Below, piece after piece: positions 45,749 to 54,301 of a stretch of DNA of 64,000 bases (the stretch's first letter is position 1; each line of letters starts with the position of its first letter). The stretch spans positions 143,383 to 207,382 of the forward strand of contig NZ_JAAGWH010000033.1 in assembly GCF_010682105.1 (NCBI RefSeq), given 5' to 3'. This DNA comes from Modestobacter muralis (lineage in GTDB: Bacteria > Actinomycetota > Actinomycetes > Mycobacteriales > Geodermatophilaceae). Both the position numbers and the translations under genes were made by a program. The notes beneath the pieces were generated by a model. That model was not told where the DNA came from, did no database searches, and saw only the letters and a program-made list of their open reading frames with translations.

Positions 45749-46692
45749 TCGTCGCCCGCGGGCTCACCAAGACCTACGGCGAGAAGACCGTCGTCGACGC
45801 CCTGAGCTTCACCGTCGAGCCCGGCCGGGTCACCGGCTTCCTCGGCCCGAACGGCGCCGGCAAGTCCACCACCATGCGCATGGTGGTCGGCCTGGACCGC
45901 CCCACGGCCGGCAGCGTCACCGTCAACGGACGCTCCTATGCCGACTCACCTGCGCCGCTGCGCGAGGTGGGCGCCCTGCTGGAGGCCCGGGCGCTGCACC
46001 CGGGCCGCACCGCCCGCAACCACCTGCGCTGGCTGGCCGCCAGCAACGGCATCCCGCGCACCCGGATCGACGAGGTGTTGGACCTGGTCGGCCTGGAGTC
46101 GGTGGCCGACCAGCGGGTGGGCCGGTTCTCCCTGGGCATGGGCCAGCGGCTGGGCATCGCGGTGGCCCTGCTGGGCGACCCGCCGGTCGTCGTCCTCGAC
46201 GAGCCGGTCAACGGCCTGGACCCCGAGGGCATCCGCTGGGTGCGGAACCTGGCCCGGGAGCTGGCCGGGCAGGGGCGCGCCGTGCTGGTCTCCAGCCACC
46301 TGATGTCGGAGATGGCGGTGACCGCCGACCACCTGCTCGTGATCGGCCGCGGCCGGATGCTCGCCGACTGCTCGATGGGCCGGTTCATCGCCGACCACGC
46401 GGCCTCCCACGTGCGGGTGCGCACCCCGCGCACCGCCGACGCCGAGGCGCTGCTGCGGTCCCGCGGCCTGGACGTCGACGTCCACGGCGGCGAGCTGCGG
46501 GTGCAGGGAGTGGACGCGGCAGGCGTCGGCGACCTCCTCGGGGACGCCGGGCTGCGCGTGCACGAGCTGACCCTGGTCCGGTCCTCGCTGGAGGACGCCT
46601 TCATGACCCTCACCGCCGACAGCGTCGAGTACGTCGCCGGTGCGCACACCCCCACCGTCGAGCCCGTCCGGGAAGCGCAGGCCGTCCGATGA
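45745..46692 (+). CDS. ABC-2 type exporter ATP-binding protein
   Basis: ATPase of 315 residues. Walker A GPNGAGKST near residue 38, signature SLGMGQR near 130, Walker B VVVLDEPVNGLD near 147, and the H-loop VSSHLMSEM. The C-terminal 90 residues form the DrrA/CcmA-like accessory domain (LLRSRGLDVDVHGGELRVQG). Partner permease overlaps by four bases. Cargo unknown; such pairs often export lipids, drugs or bacteriocin-like compounds. Confidence 0.92.
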   Translation: MIVARGLTKTYGEKTVVDALSFTVEPGRVTGFLGPNGAGKSTTMRMVVGLDRPTAGSVTVNGRSYADSPAPLREVGALLEARALHPGRTARNHLRWLAASNGIPRTRIDEVLDLVGLESVADQRVGRFSLGMGQRLGIAVALLGDPPVVVLDEPVNGLDPEGIRWVRNLARELAGQGRAVLVSSHLMSEMAVTADHLLVIGRGRMLADCSMGRFIADHAASHVRVRTPRTADAEALLRSRGLDVDVHGGELRVQGVDAAGVGDLLGDAGLRVHELTLVRSSLEDAFMTLTADSVEYVAGAHTPTVEPVREAQAVR

Positions 46693-47516
46693 CCGCCACG
46701 ATCGACACCGTCCACCTGGACCCGCGGCGCAACGTCCCCGGGGTCCGCCGGGTGGGGTTCCGCGAGGCGCTGGCCGCCGAGTGGGTCAAGTTCTGGACCG
46801 TGCGCTCGACCCGCTGGTCGCTGGCGATGCTCTTCCTGCTCGGCGCCGGCCTGACCACCCTGGTGTGCTGGGCCGCGGCCGCGGCGATCGCCAGCGGTGA
46901 GGCAGGGGAGTCCCCGGGGTCGTTCATCACCTGGGGGCTGATCTTCTCCCAGCTCACCGCGCTGGCCGTGGGCACGTTGGTGATCACCGGCGAGTACGGC
47001 ACCGGCATGATCCGCGCGACCCTGGCCGCGGTGCCGCGGCGTGGGACGGTGCTGGCGGCCAAGGCGCTGGTGCTCACCGGCGTCCTGTTCGTCGCCGGGG
47101 TGGTGACCGCCGTGCTGGGCTACCTGGGCGGCAACTGGTTCCTCGACCGGGAGGGCGTGGGCGTCGCGCTGACCGACGACGGCGTGCTGCGGTCGCTGCT
47201 GGGCAGCGGGCTCTACCTCGCCGGGCTGGGCCTCTTCGCCCTGGGCCTGGGGCTGCTGATCCGGCACACCGCGGCCGCGCTGACCATCGGCATGGCGCTG
47301 GTGCTCGTCATCGGCAACCTGGCCTACGTGCTGCCCGGCGAGTGGGGCGAGTGGGTGGCCAAGCTCCTGCCCGGCAACGCCGGCAGCCAGGTCGCCACCG
47401 CGGTGTCGTTCAACCCCGTGGCCCTCGGCCCGTGGACCGGGTTCGCGGTCTTCGCCGCCGAGACCGCCGTCGTCCTGCTGGCCGGCTACGTCGTCCTCCG
47501 CCGCCGCGACGCCTGA
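46689..47516 (+). CDS. ABC-2 type exporter permease
   Basis: Membrane protein of 275 residues with six helices (about 44-65, 80-103, 120-145, 165-185, 190-210 and 245-268). The pre-helix segment EALAAEWVKFWTVRSTRWSL is the usual elbow of ABC-2 permeases, and EYGTGMIRATLAAVPRRG is the conserved cytoplasmic loop that touches the ATPase. ATG overlaps the ATPase stop (ATGA). Confidence 0.9.
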   Translation: MTATIDTVHLDPRRNVPGVRRVGFREALAAEWVKFWTVRSTRWSLAMLFLLGAGLTTLVCWAAAAAIASGEAGESPGSFITWGLIFSQLTALAVGTLVITGEYGTGMIRATLAAVPRRGTVLAAKALVLTGVLFVAGVVTAVLGYLGGNWFLDREGVGVALTDDGVLRSLLGSGLYLAGLGLFALGLGLLIRHTAAALTIGMALVLVIGNLAYVLPGEWGEWVAKLLPGNAGSQVATAVSFNPVALGPWTGFAVFAAETAVVLLAGYVVLRRRDA

Positions 47517-47546
47517 CGAAGGACCCCGGTGCCCTCGGACCCCGCC

Positions 47547-47580
47547 TTCCCCGGACCCGGCGTGAGCCGGGCCCGGGGAA
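47547..47580. terminator. Bidirectional terminator between the ABC permease and GH3 genes
   Basis: A 15-bp stem TTCCCCGGACCCGGC / GCCGGGCCCGGGGAA with one A-C mismatch and loop GTGA, between convergent stops at 47516 and 47586. The segment just before it (gaaggaccccggtgccc at 47518-47534) matches the left arm of the family I repeat. Confidence 0.75.
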
Positions 47581-47585
47581 CGGCA

Positions 47586-49745
47586 TCAGCCCAGCCGGAC
47601 GACGGTGGCCTGCGGGTCGTGGGCGTGGGCGCCGACCTCGAGCTCGACGTCGGTGACCTCGGGCAGCACCCGCTCCCGGCGGTCGGCGTCCCAGCGGGCC
47701 AGGGCGAGCAGGGAGACCGGCACCTCGACGGTCACCGACCCGCCGGCGGGCACCGCGACCGGCGCGAAGCCGACCACGGCCCGCTCGCCGGCGTAGCCGC
47801 CGGTGAGGGTGCGGCCGTAGACCTGCACCACGTGTCGGCCGTCCCGGTCGCCGGTGTTGGTGACCGTCGCGGTGACCCGGTCGCCGGTCGCCGTCACGTC
47901 GCCGATGGTGAACGACGTGTAGGACAGCCCGAAGCCGTGCGGGTGGGCGGCCTCGACGCCGAGCCGGTCCAGCAGTCGCTGACCGTGCCACCGGTCGTAG
48001 GTGATCGCGGTGGCGTCGCGGTCGAAGAAGGGCAGGTGCTCCTCGCTGGTGGGCACCGAGAACGGCAGCCGGCCGGAGGGGTCCGCGGCACCGGTGAGGA
48101 CGTCGGCCAGGGCCACGCCGCCCTCCATCCCGGCGTACCACATGAGCAGGACGGCGGGGACCTGCTCGCGCCACCCCTCGGTGAGCACCGGACCGGCCGC
48201 CACCATCGCCACCACGGTGCGCGGGTTGGCCGCGACCGTGGCCGCGATGACCTCCTCGTCGACCGGGCGCAACCGCAGCGAGGACCGGTCGCCACCGAAG
48301 CCCTCGCCGGCGGTCATCACGACCTCGTCGCCGGTGGCCTGGGCGCCGTCCGGGCGGGGCGGGTAGAGCGCGACCAGGACCGGGTCGGTCATGGTGTCCG
48401 GGCCGACGTACTCGCCCTCGTCCTCGGCGTCGAAGCCGGCGACCACGATCGCCACGTCGGCGTCGGCCGCCGCCGCGGCTGCCGCGGCCGGGTCGTCGTC
48501 CTCCACGAGGGTGATCCGGGCGCCGGGGAAGGCTGCGGTGATGCCCGCCAGCGGGGTGCTGCTGCTGGGTGCGCGGACGTCGGAGGAGCCGTGGTCGCCC
48601 ATGTTGCCGGCGGTGGCGAGCCGGCCGATGACCGCGATCGAGGTGACGGTGGCCGGGTCCAGGGGCAGCACGGGTGCGCCGTCCACGGGCTCGTTGCGGA
48701 GCAGCACCATGGCGCGGGTGGCGGCCTCGCGGGCCAGCGCGCGGGCCTCGTCGTCGGCCATCAGCGCGGGCGTGAACTCGCCGTCGGTGCGGGCGGCGTA
48801 GGAGCGCAGCATCGCGGCGATCATGCGGACGCCGGAGCGCTGCACGCTGTCCCAGGACGCCTCCCCGGACTCCAGCTGCTCGCGCAGGTGCCGGCCGCGC
48901 TGCTGGGTGAACGGCTCCTCCAGGTCCAGGCCCGCCTCCAGCGAGGCGCCGGCGTCGCGCAGCCCCCAGATGAAGTCGCTGACGGTGATGCCGTCCCACC
49001 CCCACTGGTCGCGCAGGACGTCGGTGAGCAGGTACCGGTTCTGCCCGGCCCACTCGCCGTTGACCGAGTTGTAGGCGCTCATGATCGCCGCGACGCCCTC
49101 GTCGACGGTGCGCTTGAAGTGCGGCAGGTAGACGTCGTGCAGCGTCTCGTCGTCGATGGTGACGTCGACGGTGAACCGGGCGTTCTCCATCGAGTTCAGC
49201 GCGTAGTGCTTGGCGCAGGCCATCACGTACCGCTGCGTGCCGCGGACCAGCGCCGCCCCCATCTCACCGAGGTGGTGCGGGTCGTCGCCGTAGGTCTCCT
49301 GGGCTCGGCCCCAGGCGGGGTGGCGCAGCAGGTTGATGCAGACGCCGCCGAAGAAGTTGCCGCCGACCGCCCGCACCTCGCGGCCGATCACCGCACCGAT
49401 CCGCTCCTCGAGCTCGACGTCCCAGGTGGCGCCGCGGGCCATCGAGACCGGGAAGGCAGTGCCGTTGCCCGAGACGCAGCCGCGGGGGCCGTCGACGAAC
49501 TGGGTGCCCGGGACGCCGAGCCGCTCGACCGCGGCGTGCGGGATCGGCACGGTGTTGTAGCCGCCGGTGAGCATGGCGAGGAAGCCGTCCCAGAACTGCC
49601 AGTCGCCGTCGAGCAGGCCGAGCCGCTCGTCGGTGGTCAGCTGCTCGAACAACCGGGTGGCCTCGGCCGCCGGGTCGGCGCCGGCCCGGACTGCGGTGAC
49701 GGCCGCGTCGAACGCCGTCGTCGTGGCCTGAGCGTCAGTGCTCAC
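47586..49745 (-). CDS. Glycoside hydrolase family 3 protein
   Basis: Probable beta-glucosidase or related exo-glycosidase of 719 residues, apparently cytoplasmic (no signal peptide). The N-terminal barrel has GPRGCVSGNGTAFP and CAKHYALNSMENAR. The nucleophile Asp is in GITVSDFIWGL, where most relatives have SDW. A C-terminal alpha/beta sandwich and a fibronectin-like domain (AGERAVVGFAPVAVPAGGSV) complete the usual three-domain layout. GTG at 49745 has aggggaa upstream. Confidence 0.92.
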   Translation of the reverse strand: MSTDAQATTTAFDAAVTAVRAGADPAAEATRLFEQLTTDERLGLLDGDWQFWDGFLAMLTGGYNTVPIPHAAVERLGVPGTQFVDGPRGCVSGNGTAFPVSMARGATWDVELEERIGAVIGREVRAVGGNFFGGVCINLLRHPAWGRAQETYGDDPHHLGEMGAALVRGTQRYVMACAKHYALNSMENARFTVDVTIDDETLHDVYLPHFKRTVDEGVAAIMSAYNSVNGEWAGQNRYLLTDVLRDQWGWDGITVSDFIWGLRDAGASLEAGLDLEEPFTQQRGRHLREQLESGEASWDSVQRSGVRMIAAMLRSYAARTDGEFTPALMADDEARALAREAATRAMVLLRNEPVDGAPVLPLDPATVTSIAVIGRLATAGNMGDHGSSDVRAPSSSTPLAGITAAFPGARITLVEDDDPAAAAAAAADADVAIVVAGFDAEDEGEYVGPDTMTDPVLVALYPPRPDGAQATGDEVVMTAGEGFGGDRSSLRLRPVDEEVIAATVAANPRTVVAMVAAGPVLTEGWREQVPAVLLMWYAGMEGGVALADVLTGAADPSGRLPFSVPTSEEHLPFFDRDATAITYDRWHGQRLLDRLGVEAAHPHGFGLSYTSFTIGDVTATGDRVTATVTNTGDRDGRHVVQVYGRTLTGGYAGERAVVGFAPVAVPAGGSVTVEVPVSLLALARWDADRRERVLPEVTDVELEVGAHAHDPQATVVRLG

Positions 49746-49834
49746 GGTTCCCCCTGCTGGTCGACGTACACCGAGAACTCCCGGTACGTGCGACCGTAGA
49801 TCGTCGGGAACGGCGCGGCACCCGGGACCCCCAC
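49742..49834 (-). CDS. Possible 30-residue peptide between crtI-like and GH3 genes
   Basis: GTG at 49834, two bases after the crtI-like stop, opens VGVPGAAPFPTIYGRTYREF followed by ten more residues. The stop overlaps the GH3 GTG by four bases. This tight placement suggests a coupled small gene, but there is no family match and no ribosome site I would trust. Confidence 0.3.
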   Translation of the reverse strand: MGVPGAAPFPTIYGRTYREFSVYVDQQGEP

Positions 49835-49836
49835 GG

Positions 49837-51330
49837 TCAGGCCGGCCCGACGAGCCCCGCGACGATCTGCGCGGACAAGGTGACCAGCGGCAGGCCACCG
49901 CCCGGGTGCGCGGAGCCGCCGACCAGGAACAGCCCGGGCAGCGGCGATGCGTTGGCCGGGCGGAGGAAGGCGGCGCGGGCACCGTTGCTGGAGGTCCCGT
50001 AGATCGAACCGCCCACGCTGCCGGTCTCCCGCTCGAGGTCGGCCGGGGTGCGCACCACGCGCCAGCGGACCCGGTCGCGGACGTCGAGCCCGCGGTCGGC
50101 CAGGACGGCCAGGACCCGGTCGGCCTCGGCGTCGGCCAGCCCGGGGGCGGTCCAGTCGACGCCGCTGCCGGGCTCGTGCCGTGGGGCGTTGACCAGGACG
50201 AACCAGGACTCGCTGTCGTCGTCCGGGCGGGTGGCGGGGTCGTCGGGGGCACTGACGTAGACGGTCGGGTCGGCCACCGGTCGCTTCGGGCCGCGCCGGC
50301 CGAAGAGGGCGTCGAACTCGGCGTCGTAGTCGTGCGGGAACAGCACCGTGTGGTGCGCGAGGCCGGGTGTGCGCCCGCGCAGGGCCAGCAGCAGCACCAG
50401 TCCGGACGACGACGGCGTGACCCGGCGCAGCGACGCCCGGGCCCCCCGGACCGGGGCGGACGGCGGGAGCAGCCGGCCGTAGAGCGCGGCGGCGTCGGCG
50501 TTGCAGACGACGACGTCGGCGGGCACGACCTCCCCGTCGGCCAGGCGCACGCCCGAGGCCCGGCCGCCGGCGGTCAGCACCTCGGCCACCGGTGCCGACG
50601 TGCGGATCACCGCTCCCCGCTCGGTGGCGCGGTGGGCGACCGCCTCGGGCAGCCGGCGCAGCCCGCCGGGGACGTACCAGGAGCCGAAGGCCTGCTCGAC
50701 CCACGGCACGGTGAGGAGCGCGGCGGGGGCGCGGCGCGGGTCGGAGCCGGAGTAGGTGGCGTAGCGGTCGAGCAGCATGCGCAGCCGGGGGTCGGTGAGG
50801 TACTGCCGGCCCATCCCGCGCAGGGTGCGGCCGGGGGCGATGGTGCGCAGGTCCGCGGTCTGCCGGGCGAGCTTCGCCAGCGTGGCGGCACCGGCCAGCG
50901 GGGAGCGCAGGAAGGGCTGCTCGGTGGCCCGCCACATCGCCTCGGCCCGGGTCAGCAGGGCGGTCCACTGGGCGCCGCTGCCCGGGCCGAGGTCGGCGTC
51001 CAGCCGGTCGGCGATCTCTTCGCGCCGGCCGGGGACCGACGTCGTCGTGCCGTCGGCGAACCGGTAGGCGACCGCGGGGTCGAGCCGCTGCAGGGGGAGG
51101 ACCTGGTCGAGCGGGTCGCCGGTGGCGGCGAAGAGGTCCTCGAGGACTTGGGGGAGGGTGACCAGGCTGGGGCCGGTGTCGAAGCCGTGCCCGTCGCGGG
51201 AGGACCAGCCGAGCTTGCCGCCGACCTGCGGTGCCTGCTCGAGCACCGTGACCGTGTGCCCACCGGCGGCCAGCCGTGCGGCAGCCGCGAGTCCACCGAG
51301 CCCGGCACCGACGACGACGACCCGAGCCAC
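49837..51330 (-). CDS. FAD-dependent oxidoreductase, phytoene desaturase (CrtI)-like
   Basis: Protein of 497 residues. N-terminal FAD motif VVVGAGLGGLAAAARLAAGG and the adjacent LEQAPQVGGKLGWSS. Its C terminus, LFLVGGSAHPGGGLPLV, is the conserved CrtI-type flavin region. No other carotenoid genes (crtB, crtE) are in the window, so the substrate is open. Start at GTG 51330 (V-A-R-V-V-V); GTG 51339 is possible. Confidence 0.87.
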   Translation of the reverse strand: MARVVVVGAGLGGLAAAARLAAGGHTVTVLEQAPQVGGKLGWSSRDGHGFDTGPSLVTLPQVLEDLFAATGDPLDQVLPLQRLDPAVAYRFADGTTTSVPGRREEIADRLDADLGPGSGAQWTALLTRAEAMWRATEQPFLRSPLAGAATLAKLARQTADLRTIAPGRTLRGMGRQYLTDPRLRMLLDRYATYSGSDPRRAPAALLTVPWVEQAFGSWYVPGGLRRLPEAVAHRATERGAVIRTSAPVAEVLTAGGRASGVRLADGEVVPADVVVCNADAAALYGRLLPPSAPVRGARASLRRVTPSSSGLVLLLALRGRTPGLAHHTVLFPHDYDAEFDALFGRRGPKRPVADPTVYVSAPDDPATRPDDDSESWFVLVNAPRHEPGSGVDWTAPGLADAEADRVLAVLADRGLDVRDRVRWRVVRTPADLERETGSVGGSIYGTSSNGARAAFLRPANASPLPGLFLVGGSAHPGGGLPLVTLSAQIVAGLVGPA

Positions 51331-51370
51331 GCCGCCCACGGTAACCGTCGGCGGCTGTGGGCCTCCGCGG

Positions 51371-52252
51371 TCAGGCGGCCGGGCCGAAGTCCGAGTCCAG
51401 GTGGGCGAGGAACGTGGCGCCGTCCCAGGTGGGTGGCGGCATGATCCGGCGGATGGTGAGCAGGGGCTGGGTCGCCTCGACCGGGTCGGAGAGCTGAAAG
51501 GCCGCCCGGTAGCCCGCCGACGTCACGTGCGGGAGGGTCGCCGGGGCCCACGCGCCGTACGGGTAGGCCATCAGGTCCACGGGGTGGCCGAGGATCGCGC
51601 CCAGCGTGGCGCGCGGTTCGTCGAGCTGGGTCGTCGACTGGTCGTCGGGCAGCCGGTCCAGCCGCTGGTGGTCCCAGGTGTGCGCGCCGATCTCCATGCC
51701 GGCGGCGTCCACCCGCCGCAGGTCGTCCTCGCTGAGCCAGTGCTCCTTGCCCAGCACGACCGTCATCGGGAAGACGCCGGGGAAGCCGAGCTCCTGCAGC
51801 ACCGGCAGCGCCACAGTGGCGTGGGTGGCCGAGCCGTCGTCGAAGGTGAGCAGCACCGGCTTCGCCGGCAGCGGGGTGCCCAACTCGAGGTGCTCGATCA
51901 GGGCTGCGGCGGTGATCGGGGTGCGGCCGCCGTCGCACAGCGCCTGCATCTGCGCCCGGAACACGCCGGGGGGCGTGGTGATCGTGCGGGTGTAGGCGCC
52001 GTCGTCGGGCTCGAACTCCCGCAGCTGGTGGTAGCAGAGCGCCGGGACGACCGAGCGTGCCGCGATCTCCGCCGGCGTCCCTGCAGTGGGTGCCGGGGTG
52101 GGCGTGGGGCTGGGGGCCGCGCTGGTGGTCGGGGCGGCCGATGCGCTCGTCGGCGCCGTGGTCGCGGGTGGCGCGGCGGAGGTCGTACGGGACCGGCTGC
52201 ACCCGGCGAGGGCGAGGACGCCACCGGCGGCCAGGAAGTCACGTCTGCGCAC
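51371..52252 (-). CDS. Exported polysaccharide deacetylase (NodB domain)
   Basis: Protein of 293 residues. A twin-arginine-like N terminus (VRRRDFLAAGGVLALAGC) ends in a lipobox AGC. A Thr/Ala/Pro-rich linker follows (about 22-60), then the NodB deacetylase domain with LLTFDDGSATHA (catalytic Asp-Asp) and HTWDHQRLD (HxxxH-type metal site). It probably deacetylates cell-surface polysaccharide. GTG at 52252. Confidence 0.88.
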   Translation of the reverse strand: MRRRDFLAAGGVLALAGCSRSRTTSAAPPATTAPTSASAAPTTSAAPSPTPTPAPTAGTPAEIAARSVVPALCYHQLREFEPDDGAYTRTITTPPGVFRAQMQALCDGGRTPITAAALIEHLELGTPLPAKPVLLTFDDGSATHATVALPVLQELGFPGVFPMTVVLGKEHWLSEDDLRRVDAAGMEIGAHTWDHQRLDRLPDDQSTTQLDEPRATLGAILGHPVDLMAYPYGAWAPATLPHVTSAGYRAAFQLSDPVEATQPLLTIRRIMPPPTWDGATFLAHLDSDFGPAA

Positions 52253-52390
52253 GGCGCCACGGTGCCACCACGGCCGTCTCGCGCATCGCCGGGGTGCGGG
52301 CTCGATGAGGGGCCGTGAGTCGGCGTCGGGGGAGAGGGTGCGGGCACGCGCTGGAGGTCGTGCGGACCGCGGGGCACAAGACCGCGGGCA

Positions 52391-52490
52391 CACGGCCGCG
52401 CGCACTTCACGCCGGCCGCGCGGACTTCACCCCGTCCTCGCGCACTCCTCCCCGATCGCGCGCACTCCGCCTCGATCGCACGGACTCCGC
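52391..52490. repeat. Tandem repeat, five units of exactly 20 bp
   Basis: Units begin at 52391, 52411, 52431, 52451 and 52471, with a partial sixth at 52491. The best-preserved unit is cccgatcgcgcgcactccgc. All share a central cgcgc/gcac(t) core and end in c-actyc-like bases. Units differ at several positions, so the array is old or under loose constraint. No spacers, so not a CRISPR. Confidence 0.8.
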
Positions 52491-52539
52491 TTCGAGCGAC
52501 GGAGCAGGGATGCCGGGCCGGTGCTCGGGTGCCTGGCCG

Positions 52540-52571
52540 GTGCTCGGCGCGCCCGTGGGCGCGCCGAGCAC
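52540..52571 (-). terminator. Terminator after the HNH endonuclease gene
   Basis: Perfect 15-bp stem GTGCTCGGCGCGCCC / GGGCGCGCCGAGCAC with a two-base loop, 16 bases past the HNH stop on the minus strand. A decayed half-copy (gtgctcgggtgcc) sits just beside it at about 52521. Confidence 0.85.
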
Positions 52572-52587
52572 CGTCAGGTGGGGTGGG

Positions 52588-54063
52588 TCAGAAGGGCGGC
52601 GGGTCGTCGGTGGGCGGTGGTCGTCCTGCGGGCGGCGGTCCGTCGGGAGGCGACTCGGGTGGTGGCCGCAGGCCGGGTGGCCGGGTGGTGCGGGTGACCC
52701 CCGACGGGGTGGTGACGTGCAGGGTGCCGTCGTCGGCGAGGCGGAAGCGCCAGCCGGGGGCGAAGGTCTTCAGCCGGTGGTGGGAGCGGCACAGGCAGCA
52801 CAGGTTGGTGCAGTCGGTGGCGCCGCCGTCACCGTGGGCGTGCACGTGGTCGAGGTCGGCCCAGCCGACGCGTTGACCACAGTTGGGGAAACGGCAGCGC
52901 TGGTCGCGGGTGGTGACGAAGGCGCGCTGCTTCTCGGTCGGTGCGTAGGCGTCGGTCGGCGGAGGTGGTCCGAGGACCGGGCAGCTGCAGCTCTCGTCCT
53001 CGGGGTGGCGGGTGCAGCCGCGGCGGGCGAGGCGGGTCAGCTCCGCCGGCGTCATCGTGGCCAGCAGTCGCCCGTCGGGGCCGGTGACGGCGAAGGTGAG
53101 CGTGCCGCCGTCGGGGGCGGTCAGGCCGAGGGCGCCGACGCGGGCGAGCAGTTCACGCAGGTGCGCGGCGGTGATCGGCAGGCCGTCGACCTCGCCGGGC
53201 TCGTCCGTGACACCGGTCAGTGAGTCGAGGGTGGCTGTGATCCGCAGGTCGGCGGCGACCAGGGGGAGTCCGTTGTCGGCGGGCCGGCGGATCAGCGCCG
53301 AGTGCACGTGGGTGCGCAGCACTCCGATGGGCCGGGGGTCCCCGTCGGCCTTGAGCATCCGGGCGAGCTGGTCGATCAGGTCGTGGCACTCGGCCGCTTC
53401 GTCGGTGGGCAGGTCGACGGCGAGCGTGGCCCGGCCCTCGACACCGCTGGGGTACACGTGGACGTCGGCGGTCTGTTCCGCCTCCTTGCGCCGCTCCTCG
53501 GCGGCCGCGCTGTCCAGGTGCAGCATCAGCGCGCTCGCCCGGTCGCGGAGGCGGTACACCGACAGGTCGCGGGCCCGGGGCAGCAGGGCGTCCTCGACCT
53601 GCGCGGCGATCTCGGCGGACGTGTGGCCGAGCACGTCGGCCAGCGCGTCGGCGCGACGCTCGTCGATCTCCCCGGCCTTGAGCGCGGCGAGGGTGGCGGG
53701 CAGCTTGTGCCGCCAGGTCAGCGCCCGGCGGAACCGGTGTGCCGCCGTGCCCCGCCCGAGGTTGAGGATCGCGGACAGCTCGGCGAGGAAGAACTCACTG
53801 GTCCCCGGCTCGCCGTCAGCCGTCCAGCCCGGCCGCCGTGCACCCGGACCGTCGGGATCGGTGGTCGCGGGACGCTGGTCGGCCAGGCCGAGGATGAGCT
53901 CGGCCTCCTCAGCGGCGTCCCTGGCCCGTCGGCGCTGAATGCCCTCGAGTTCGTCGGCCAGCCACTCCTGTGGCCAGGCCGACCGGTCGACCTCGTCCTG
54001 CCAGCCGCCGGCGACGTCGACCACGCCCGCACGGGGGCTCGGTGGGAGCGCGGTCGACGTCAC
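52588..54063 (-). CDS. DUF222 / HNH endonuclease domain protein (13E12-like)
   Basis: Protein of 491 residues. The N-terminal and middle part (about 60-340) is the helical DUF222 domain (FFLAELSAILNLGRGTAAHR, LPATLAALKAGEIDERRADA). The C-terminal HNH nuclease domain is at about 385-440 with CRFPNCGQRVGWADLDHVHA, then H-G-D-G-G and CLCRSHHRLK. The family is multicopy in actinobacteria (M. tuberculosis 13E12 repeats) and probably mobile, but its biology is unclear. A Pro-rich tail ends it. Confidence 0.88.
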   Translation of the reverse strand: MTSTALPPSPRAGVVDVAGGWQDEVDRSAWPQEWLADELEGIQRRRARDAAEEAELILGLADQRPATTDPDGPGARRPGWTADGEPGTSEFFLAELSAILNLGRGTAAHRFRRALTWRHKLPATLAALKAGEIDERRADALADVLGHTSAEIAAQVEDALLPRARDLSVYRLRDRASALMLHLDSAAAEERRKEAEQTADVHVYPSGVEGRATLAVDLPTDEAAECHDLIDQLARMLKADGDPRPIGVLRTHVHSALIRRPADNGLPLVAADLRITATLDSLTGVTDEPGEVDGLPITAAHLRELLARVGALGLTAPDGGTLTFAVTGPDGRLLATMTPAELTRLARRGCTRHPEDESCSCPVLGPPPPTDAYAPTEKQRAFVTTRDQRCRFPNCGQRVGWADLDHVHAHGDGGATDCTNLCCLCRSHHRLKTFAPGWRFRLADDGTLHVTTPSGVTRTTRPPGLRPPPESPPDGPPPAGRPPPTDDPPPF

Positions 54064-54101
54064 GCATCGAACATACGTTCGGGGTACGACAGTTCTGCGG
54101 T

Positions 54102-54301
54102 GCCAGCGGGGAGACGGTCCGTGCGGTCGACGTCCCGGCCGGTCAGCGCACCGGTCGGACCTGCGCCAGCCCCTCCCACGACTCGACGACCTCGCGCGCC
54201 GGCGCCAGCGGGGAGACGGTCCGTGCGGTCGGCGTCCCGGCCGGTCAGCGCACCAGTCGGACCTGCGCCAGCCCCTCCCACGACTCGTCGACCTCGCGCG
54301 C
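54102..54301. repeat. 102-bp tandem duplication covering a gene tail
   Basis: The segment 54204-54301 repeats 54102-54199 with an offset of exactly 102 bases and only three base differences that I can see. The second copy contains the last codons and stop of the GNAT gene (54245). The first copy encodes a near-identical non-functional tail (VESWEGLAQVRPVR then stop) further downstream. Signs of a recent duplication. Confidence 0.85.

Larger units (their letters stand above)
52253..52587. other. Gene-free region with tandem repeat and terminator
   Basis: This 335-base stretch between the deacetylase start and the HNH gene end holds no convincing gene. It contains the promoter side of the deacetylase gene, the 20-bp-period repeat at 52391-52490 and the hairpin at 52540-52571, listed separately. 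Confidence 0.6.

Noticed and set aside
49837..51330. Carotenoid biosynthesis cluster
   Set aside because: Only a CrtI-like oxidoreductase is present; no phytoene synthase, GGPP synthase or cyclase is seen.
52391..52490. CRISPR array
   Set aside because: Units abut with no unique spacers, are only 20 bp and vary; no cas genes are nearby.
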